Shown in pieces: positions 1-6,242 of a DNA stretch of 36,222 bases. The translations under genes and the position numbers were made by a program. Every line of letters begins with the position of its first letter. The first letter of the stretch is position 1. The notes below the pieces were generated by a model, which did not search any database, was not told the DNA's origin, and saw nothing but the letters and a program-made list of their open reading frames with translations. The DNA is from Chloroflexota bacterium (GTDB taxonomy: Bacteria > Chloroflexota > Anaerolineae > Anaerolineales > Villigracilaceae). Location: positions 1 through 36,222 of the forward strand of contig JAADGN010000141.1 of NCBI GenBank assembly GCA_013152325.1, written 5' to 3'.

Positions 1-2
1 AG

Positions 3-65
3 ATGAACCTGACGCCGCCGTTTGAGTTGCCAGCGCCGGTGAGGAAGAAAAAGCCCAAAAAGTAG
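3..65 (+). CDS. C-terminal fragment of a CDS entering from the left edge (…NLTPPFELPAPVRKKKPKK*)
   Basis: Open frame from the window edge to TAG at 63-65, lysine-rich tail; too short to assign. Confidence 0.35.
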   Translation: MNLTPPFELPAPVRKKKPKK

Positions 66-116
66 GGACCCGATACCCAGGCAGGACGATACTTAAACAC
101 GGCCTGGTTTTTTAAC

Positions 117-178
117 CGCTAATCCTCGCTAATTTCCGCGAATTTTTAAGTGCTTCGTTTTTTTCGCGAGGATTAGCG
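117..178. repeat. Intergenic inverted repeat, 13-bp perfect arms CGCTAATCCTCGC / GCGAGGATTAGCG
   Basis: Arms 117-129 and 166-178 are reverse complements; AT-rich centre. Confidence 0.6.
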
Positions 179-248
179 CAAGTTCGCGGTTTGTTTTACT
201 CTCGCACAAGACACCACGCTTGAGTGCCATTTTGCACTTCATCAAATA

Positions 249-289
249 AATCAACAACGCCCCTGTATTGCACAAGGGCGTTGTTGATT
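249..289. terminator. Strong hairpin (14-bp perfect stem), terminator-like
   Basis: AATCAACAACGCCC (249-262) / GGGCGTTGTTGATT (276-289); no clear U tract. Confidence 0.45.
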
Positions 290-357
290 CGGACGAGCTG
301 GTCTTACTCTAGCCACCGGACACTTTTGGGCGATAAATAGCGCACAATGCCATTCGG

Positions 358-454
358 CGGACTAAAGTCCGGCCTCAGGTCATAAAAGTCGGCTGAAGCC
401 GACTCTCTGGTCAGCCCGCAGGGCTTTCAGGTACTAAGGAAGGGCTTTTAGCCC
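358..454. repeat. Array of four consecutive short hairpins (REP/MITE-like)
   Basis: CGGACTaaAGTCCG, AGTCGGCtgaaGCCGACT, AGCCCgcaGGGCT, GGGCTtttAGCCC within 97 bp. Confidence 0.6.
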
Positions 455-522
455 GCACGGTGGTCAAGAGAAAGCACAAGCCCGGGCATCTACCGGCAAA
501 CTGTCCGGTGGTTAGGTCTTAC

Positions 523-1227
523 TTACAACCGTCGCTTGTTACCCTCCCCTCGAGGGGAAGCCGCCAACCCAACCGGATGGTAGGTCGGCTCGGCGCGGGG
601 ACTGCGCGCCGACGCGGAAACCGGTTTGGGCGCGGCGCGTCCCGCCGTCCGTCCGGACGCGCGGGAGACGCTCGTCGCCGGACGGGCTGTCCGCGTGTGA
701 ACGCGCCCGGCAGGACGGACGTCGCCCACACTGAAGAGACGCTCGCCCGCCAGCGAGAACGTCCCGATGATCAGGACGCGGATCAGCCAGACCATCACCG
801 CCACGAAAACCGGCACCGCCCTGAACAGTGTGCTGCTGCTGACCAGCGCGCTGCCCTGGGCGGGATGATCCATGACCGCGATGGAAATGCCCCACCAGGT
901 CAGGATGGCGTTCATGGCGGCGGCCAGCAGCCAGGCGCCGAAAAGATACCAGACCTCGGCAGGCTCGTCGCGGCCTTTTTCGGGGGTGAACAGACGGGCG
1001 ATGCCCGCAAAGTCGATGCCGCAAAAAGCGAACGCCAGGATGGTGGCCCAGCGAATACCGGCAAATTTCAGGTCGGTGCCAAGCAGGTCGGTCAGGGCAA
1101 AGTTGGTCGTCGAGAAGTTGAAGATCTCAAACGAAAACAATGCCGCCACCAGGATGGCCCCAAACGCCATGCCGCGCTGAAGCTGGCCTTTGAAGAAATC
1201 GAGAAACCGTACGGGAGAACTGTTCAT
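523..1227 (-). CDS. Hypothetical multi-pass membrane protein
   Basis: ORF 523..1251; likely start MNSSPVRFLDF at 1227; several hydrophobic helices; low-complexity R/A/P-rich C-terminus. Confidence 0.6.
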   Translation of the reverse strand: MNSSPVRFLDFFKGQLQRGMAFGAILVAALFSFEIFNFSTTNFALTDLLGTDLKFAGIRWATILAFAFCGIDFAGIARLFTPEKGRDEPAEVWYLFGAWLLAAAMNAILTWWGISIAVMDHPAQGSALVSSSTLFRAVPVFVAVMVWLIRVLIIGTFSLAGERLFSVGDVRPAGRVHTRTARPATSVSRASGRTAGRAAPKPVSASARSPRAEPTYHPVGLAASPRGEGNKRRL

Positions 1228-1270
1228 TTCGAGCCTCTTTCCAGACAGCACACAAAAGGATGAGTACTCG

Positions 1271-1296
1271 CATTATAGAACAATTGTTCTATAATG
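1271..1296. promoter_or_regulatory. 26-bp perfect palindrome overlapping a putative -10 (operator candidate)
   Basis: CATTATAGAACAATTGTTCTATAATG equals its own reverse complement; contains GAAC-N4-GTTC and TATAAT on each strand. Confidence 0.7.
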
Positions 1297-1620
1297 TCAA
1301 GGATGTCACGGGAATTTCACAATTCTCGGCAGGTCACAGTTTCAAGATCACACGCCTTGCAGCAGCGACTTTCCCGACCCGGGCCGTCAGGGCTGGGCGG
1401 CCGCGACCTGGCATCGAAACATGACTAAAGTCGTCACCACAAAATCAAGGGCTGTGACATAAGGAATGAGACGCTGCATCATGTATCCCTGCCACCCCGC
1501 GGAGCGCGGCGTTCGCAGAGAAAACCCCCATAAAATCTCCCTGCACCTTGTCTGCCCGGCGGCGCCAGAGCAGAGTTCGCCAACAGCGGACGCCAGACAG
1601 GGAAACTGCCCAAATACGTC

Positions 1621-2466
1621 CTACGCGAACAGATCGCGTTTTACGCGTTCCTTGCGCTCAACGGGCGGATAGGCGCGCATGAACATCTCCGCGCCGCTGA
1701 AGAAACGCATGAGCAGGCCGCGCACGCCGTGCTGCATCTGTCCGCCGCCCTGGCTGGCATGACAAGCCCCGGCGGCCTCCTTTTTTGCCCGCACCGAACG
1801 AACGTTGATGCGCACATGCGTCGGGAAATCCACTTCGGTCAGCGAGACCAGGTCAATGTCGCCGTTGCTGCCCCACTTGTGCGGGTCCTGTCCGAAGAGC
1901 GGCAAAATGCGCACGACAAAACGCAGGAATGCGCGCGGAATCATGTGAAAGAAAAGTTTTTGCGGCTTGAACGGCAGGCCGGACTCGGGGGCAAAAGAGG
2001 CATCGTCCGCCCTCTCGAAGGCCAGCACGGTCGCCTTGTGGATGTGAATATGGTCGGGGTGCCGGTAGATCGGGTCGAAGGTCAGCACCACGTCCGGTTT
2101 GAGCGTACGGATATAGCGCACCACCTTTGCGGCGACCTCGTCCAGCGGCGCCTGCACCAGCGCGTTTGGGTGTTCATTGTCCGCGGAGCCGGGCATGCCC
2201 GAATCGCGATAATCCAAAAAATGGACGCCGGCCAACCCCAGAATACCCGCCGCACAACGCAGTTCGGCCTCGCGGCGTTCGGCAATCGAATTGAAGCCGT
2301 GCAGGTATTTCTCGTCCATCTGCCCCACTTCGCCGCGCGTCGCACAGACCAGGTGCACGTCGACGCCGCGTTCGGCATACAGCGCCAGCGTGCCGCCCAT
2401 GCCAAAAGACTCGTCGTCCGGGTGCGCCAGGACGGCCAGGATCGTTTTTTGTCGGTCAGTTGTCAT
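1621..2466 (-). CDS. PIG-L family deacetylase (LmbE-like)
   Basis: N-terminal ILAVLAHPDDESFGMGGTLALYAERG with AHPDDE metal site, HPDHIHIH motif. Confidence 0.92.
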   Translation of the reverse strand: MTTDRQKTILAVLAHPDDESFGMGGTLALYAERGVDVHLVCATRGEVGQMDEKYLHGFNSIAERREAELRCAAGILGLAGVHFLDYRDSGMPGSADNEHPNALVQAPLDEVAAKVVRYIRTLKPDVVLTFDPIYRHPDHIHIHKATVLAFERADDASFAPESGLPFKPQKLFFHMIPRAFLRFVVRILPLFGQDPHKWGSNGDIDLVSLTEVDFPTHVRINVRSVRAKKEAAGACHASQGGGQMQHGVRGLLMRFFSGAEMFMRAYPPVERKERVKRDLFA

Positions 2467-2552
2467 CAGTTATCAGTTGCCAGTTAGTTGCCAGTCGTTA
2501 GTCGTTAGTCGTTAGTTGCTAGTCGCCAGTTGCTAGTCGCTAGTCTTCGGTC
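2461..2552. repeat. Degenerate heptameric short tandem repeat (AGTCGTT / AGTTGCC / AGTTATC units)
   Basis: cagttatcagttgccagttagttgccagtcgttagtcgttagtcgttagttgctagtcgccagttgctagtcgctag. Confidence 0.75.
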
Positions 2553-2573
2553 GCCGGCTGCGGGGGCCGGTTC

Positions 2574-3731
2574 TCAATAAATCGGCAGGGACGGGTCTAC
2601 TTCGTCCGCCCAGGCGTTGATGCCGCCCTCCAGGTTTTTGACCTTGCGGAAGCCCGCGCCGAGCAGCAATTCCAGCGCGCGCGTCGAGCGCGTGCCGGAC
2701 TTGCAGAAGAGCACAATCTCCTGCGCCGAATCCAGCTCGGACAAGCGGCTTGCCAACTGCCCGAGAGGGATATTCTCCGCCCCGGACAACGCCGAGATCT
2801 GCAGCTCGTGCGGCTCACGCACGTCGATCAGGCGGATGTTGTCCTGCGACAGCCGCTCGGCCAGTTCGGACGCGGTGATGTCCCAATCCGCGCCCGCCGA
2901 GCCGGCCTCGTGATCATGTCCCGGCACGCCGCAAAATTCCTCGTAGTCGATCAGTTCCGTAATTTCCGGGTTCTCTCCGCAAATCTTGCAGCGGGGATTC
3001 TTTTTCAGTTTGACGAAATCAAACGACATATCCAGCGCATTGTAGAGCAGCAGTCTGCCCCGCAAGGGCGTGCCGATGCCCAGCAAGACCTTCAACGCCT
3101 CGGTCGCCTGGAGGGTGCCGATCGTGCCCGGCAGGACGCCCAGCACGCCGCCCTCGGCGCAGGAAGGCACCAGCCCCGGCGGAGGCGGCTCCGGGAAGAG
3201 ACAGCGGTAGCACGGCCCCTCTTTGGCGTCGAAAACGCTGACCTGACCATCAAAACGGAAGATCGAGCCGTAGACATTGGGCTTGCCCAGCAGCACACAG
3301 ACATCGTTGGTCAGGTAGCGGGTCGGGAAGTTGTCCGTGCCGTCGATCAGCACGTCGTAATCGGCGGCGATGCGCAGCGCGTTCTCGGACGTGAACGGCT
3401 GATCGTAGACGACCACGTCGATACCCGGGTTCACGTCCAGCATCCGCCGGCGCGCCGATTCAACCTTCAGGTCGCCGATCGTGCTCGTGCCGTGGATGAT
3501 CTGGCGCTGCAAATTGGACTCGTCCACCACGTCATAGTCCACCAGGCCGATGCGTCCGACCCCGGCCGCGGCCAGATAGAGCGCGACCGGCGAGCCAAGC
3601 CCGCCCGTGCCGATGACGAGCGCCGAGGAGCCTTTCAATTTGCGCTGGCCCTCCAGCCCGACTTCGGGGATCAGCAGGTGGCGCGAGTAGCGCAGGATTT
3701 CTTCGTGTGAGAGTTGAGGGTACATAATCAT
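2574..3731 (-). CDS. moeZ: MoeB/ThiF/HesA-family sulfur-carrier adenylyltransferase with C-terminal rhodanese domain (MoeZ-like)
   Basis: YSRHLLIPEVGLEGQRKLKGSSALVIGTGGLGSP; CxxC zinc pairs (CYRC, CKIC); rhodanese loop VLFCKSGTRS; start MIMYPQLS. Confidence 0.9.
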   Translation of the reverse strand: MIMYPQLSHEEILRYSRHLLIPEVGLEGQRKLKGSSALVIGTGGLGSPVALYLAAAGVGRIGLVDYDVVDESNLQRQIIHGTSTIGDLKVESARRRMLDVNPGIDVVVYDQPFTSENALRIAADYDVLIDGTDNFPTRYLTNDVCVLLGKPNVYGSIFRFDGQVSVFDAKEGPCYRCLFPEPPPPGLVPSCAEGGVLGVLPGTIGTLQATEALKVLLGIGTPLRGRLLLYNALDMSFDFVKLKKNPRCKICGENPEITELIDYEEFCGVPGHDHEAGSAGADWDITASELAERLSQDNIRLIDVREPHELQISALSGAENIPLGQLASRLSELDSAQEIVLFCKSGTRSTRALELLLGAGFRKVKNLEGGINAWADEVDPSLPIY

Positions 3732-3803
3732 CTTTGTTCCGGGATGTCTTTGCAACGGGCAGCGCGGCGCAAGGTGCTGCACGCCCCCGCAGTGACCCGC
3801 CCA

Positions 3804-4073
3804 TTACCCGCCCGCGATGGAGGGGATCAAAATAAGCCTGTCGCTCTCTGTCAGCGGCGTGTCCAGCCCTTGCAAGTCCGAGATGTTGTCTTCGCCCAGG
3901 AACAGGTTGACGAACGGGCGCAACTGTCCATCGCCGTTGAAGATGTGCTGTTCCAGGGCCGGATATTGTGCTATCAACTGATTCAACGCCTCGGCCACCG
4001 TCTGGCCCGGCACAGAGACCTCGCTCTGACCCTCAGTGTAAGGGCGTAGGGGGGTTGGGATGCGTAAAGTTGC
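3804..4073 (-). CDS. cysO: MoaD/ThiS-family ubiquitin-like sulfur carrier protein (CysO-like), ends in Gly-Gly
   Basis: MATLRIPTPLRPYTEGQ…DRLILIPSIAGG; beta-grasp length ~90 aa, C-terminal GG; next to E1, JAMM and CysM genes. Confidence 0.88.
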   Translation of the reverse strand, partial: ATLRIPTPLRPYTEGQSEVSVPGQTVAEALNQLIAQYPALEQHIFNGDGQLRPFVNLFLGEDNISDLQGLDTPLTESDRLILIPSIAGG

Positions 4074-4227
4074 CATTGTTATTGTAGTCCTTTTTAAGTG
4101 GGATGTCATTCCCCGCCGGGAGAATGAGATGGTTTTGAATTGGAACCTGTCCGAAAAAATGCGCAGTAGCGGTTTGAGAGTTCAAAAAAACAGGCAGGTG
4201 CATAAGTCCTGGGCGTCCCTGGTCCGG

Positions 4228-4653
4228 TCATCCGGTGATCTGGATGGTTTCCTCGAGCAGGGCGCTGCGATCCTCGGTCAGACGCCAGGAGCGGGAGGCG
4301 ACGGCTTGCCCGCCCTCCACGCTGGTGATGACGTACGAGAAGAAAGGCTGCGCCCACTCGCGGTCATATTCGGAGGGACGATTGGGATGATCCGGATGCG
4401 AATGGAATACGCCGATCAGACTCAGCCCAAGCCTGTCCGCCTCCAATTCGGCCTTGAGGTAGTCCCTGGGCGTGACCAGGTAACGGTTGCGGCGAGCGGA
4501 GTCCTCGCGGGCATTGGGCAAGGCCAAAATGGCGGTCACCCGGCGCGGGGTCCCGTCCGCGCCGAGCAGGAACCCGGCGCCCTCTTCGGGGTAGGCGGCC
4601 TCGCCATGGGCATGGATCTGGCGCAATATGTCTGTGGTGATTTGCAAAGTCAT
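4228..4653 (-). CDS. mec: M67 family (JAMM/MPN+) metallopeptidase, Mec-like
   Basis: JAMM motif HSHPDHPNRPSEYD; start MTLQITTDILRQI. Confidence 0.9.
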   Translation of the reverse strand: MTLQITTDILRQIHAHGEAAYPEEGAGFLLGADGTPRRVTAILALPNAREDSARRNRYLVTPRDYLKAELEADRLGLSLIGVFHSHPDHPNRPSEYDREWAQPFFSYVITSVEGGQAVASRSWRLTEDRSALLEETIQITG

Positions 4654-5645
4654 GTGGTCTCCACGGGCGTTTGCACGGCAGAACGCGAGAACGCTGCGGC
4701 GTCCTCTTCCCACAACGCCTTGTCCGAAAGATATTTATACCCGGCGTCCGGGAAAATGGTCACGACCACACCTTCGTCCAGTTCTGCCGCAACACGCAGC
4801 GCCGCGAGCGCCGCCGCGCCGGAGGAGATGCCCACGAACAGTCCTTCCTCGCGCGCCAACCGCCGCATCATCGCGTAGGCGGCTTCGGTTTCCACGGACA
4901 CGGTGCGGTCGGGAAAATCCGGGTCGAAGATGCCGGGCTTGTGCGCGGTCGCCATGTGCTTGAGTCCCTCCAGGCCGTGGAGGGGCGTCTCCGGCTGGAC
5001 GGCGACGATCCGGACGGCGGGATTGGCGAGCCGCAAATAACGGCCCGTGCCGATCAGCGTGCCGGATGTGCCCAGCCCGGCGACGAAATGCGTGATACGC
5101 CCGTCCGTCTGGGCAAAGGTCTCGGGGCCGGTGGACTGATAATGCGCCTGCCAGTTGGCAGGATTATCGTACTGGTTGGCGTAAAAATACGCCTCGGGAT
5201 GCTCTTCCGCCATCCGGCGGGCGACGAACAGCGCGCCGTCCGAGCCTTCGAGCGGGTCGGTCAGGATGATCTCCGCGCCGAGGGCGCGCAAAACGGACAG
5301 GCGCTCCGGGCTGGCGTTGGCGGGGATGGTCAGCGTGACCGGGATATCGAGCGCGGCGCCGAAGGTCGCGTAGGCGATGCCGGTGTTGCCGGAGGTCGAA
5401 TCGAGCAGACGCTTGCCGGGAGTCAGCGCGCCGTCCGCAATGGCCGTGCGGATGATGTGCAACGCAACACGGTCCTTGACCGAGCCGCCGGGGTTGAACC
5501 ATTCGGCCTTGGCGAGAACCTGTACACGCGGGGGCAGGCCGCGGGTCACGCGGCGAAGCGGGAGGAGAGGCGTATTCCCGACGCGGGATTCCAGTCCGTC
5601 CGCCGGAGTCGTCGCAAGTTGTGTCGAAAAAGAAAGCATTGTCAT
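4650..5645 (-). CDS. cysM: Cysteine synthase, CysM type (PLP-dependent)
   Basis: VGNTPLLPLRR, KAEWFNPGGSVKDRVA (PLP Lys), STSGNTGIAYA, GLGTSGTLIGTGRYL; overlaps mec by 4 nt. Confidence 0.93.
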   Translation of the reverse strand: MTMLSFSTQLATTPADGLESRVGNTPLLPLRRVTRGLPPRVQVLAKAEWFNPGGSVKDRVALHIIRTAIADGALTPGKRLLDSTSGNTGIAYATFGAALDIPVTLTIPANASPERLSVLRALGAEIILTDPLEGSDGALFVARRMAEEHPEAYFYANQYDNPANWQAHYQSTGPETFAQTDGRITHFVAGLGTSGTLIGTGRYLRLANPAVRIVAVQPETPLHGLEGLKHMATAHKPGIFDPDFPDRTVSVETEAAYAMMRRLAREEGLFVGISSGAAALAALRVAAELDEGVVVTIFPDAGYKYLSDKALWEEDAAAFSRSAVQTPVETT

Positions 5646-5670
5646 CGTATTTACTCTGCAAGAACACAAA

Positions 5671-5765
5671 ACGGTCAACGGGAAAACAAAAAGGACAGCG
5701 CAGGGCGCCATGCGTATCAACTGTCGCATGCGGGGTCGCCCACCGTCCTTCAATCCGTTGACCGT
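5671..5765 (-). promoter_or_regulatory. Structured 5' leader of cysM (candidate attenuator/riboregulator)
   Basis: On the minus strand: nested stems ACGGUCAACGG/CCGUUGACCGU, AAGGAC/GUCCUU, GGGCG/CGCCC, CAUGCG/CGCAUG; the outer stem is followed by UUUU. Confidence 0.5.
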
Positions 5766-5873
5766 TACGGTTTTTCGTTTATCGAAGAGGCGGTGACTAC
5801 GAACCCCGCCTCAAACACGAGCAATAGTGAGACATCATATCTCCAAATGATCGACCAGAAAATCTTGACCCTT

Positions 5874-5901
5874 ATTGTACAAACTATATCCGATTTGTCA
5901 A
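5874..5901 (-). promoter_or_regulatory. Sigma70-like promoter for the cysM operon
   Basis: Minus strand TTGACA - 16 bp - TACAAT. Confidence 0.6.
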
Positions 5902-5980
5902 GGGGCAATTTCCGGGATCGGGGTAAATGCACGAGAAGGCAATTACCCTGACGACACGCCTTGCGAAAATCTTACGCCGG

Positions 5981-6019
5981 AAAAGGACGCCGCACACGCG
6001 AAATGTGCGGCGTCTTTCT
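5981..6019 (-). terminator. Intrinsic terminator (probably bidirectional) downstream of the EF-G-like gene
   Basis: GACGCCGCACA (5986-5996)/TGTGCGGCGTC (6004-6014), T-rich on + side and CCTTTT on - side. Confidence 0.7.
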
Positions 6020-6029
6020 GCTCGACAAA

Positions 6030-6127
6030 GAACCTATCCAAAAAATGCGCAGCAGCGGCCTTCTTGGCCCAGACCCTTACAGGGTGCTGCGCGAAGCCAT
6101 TACTGCAAAGTAATTTTCGGACAGATA
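6030..6127. mobile_element. MITE-like element, imperfect terminal inverted repeats (AACCTATCCAAAAAATGCGC…)
   Basis: Left aacctatccaaaaaatgcgcagca vs right end reverse complement gtatctgtccgaaaa…gcgcagca; related solo end at 4143-4172. Confidence 0.5.
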
Positions 6128-6130
6128 CAA

Positions 6131-6238
6131 TAGACCTCTTGCAAAAGTATGTTGTAGTAGCGACTTCAGTCGCTTTTTGCTGGGCGATAACGGCTAAAGC
6201 CGTTACTACACAATGTTTCATTTTATGCAAGAGGTCTA
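6131..6238. mobile_element. 108-bp MITE-like element with 13-bp perfect TIRs
   Basis: TAGACCTCTTGCA (6131-6143) / TGCAAGAGGTCTA (6226-6238); internal GCGACTtcAGTCGC and AACGGCTaaAGCCGTT hairpins; no ORF. Confidence 0.75.
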
Positions 6239-6242
6239 ATAT

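Noticed and set aside
460-1263. 267-aa plus-strand ORF
   Set aside because: Arg/Gly/Gln-rich shadow; the minus-strand frame encodes convincing TM helices
5700-5870. SAM/SAH riboswitch or T-box in the cysM leader
   Set aside because: No recognisable consensus segments of those classes by eye
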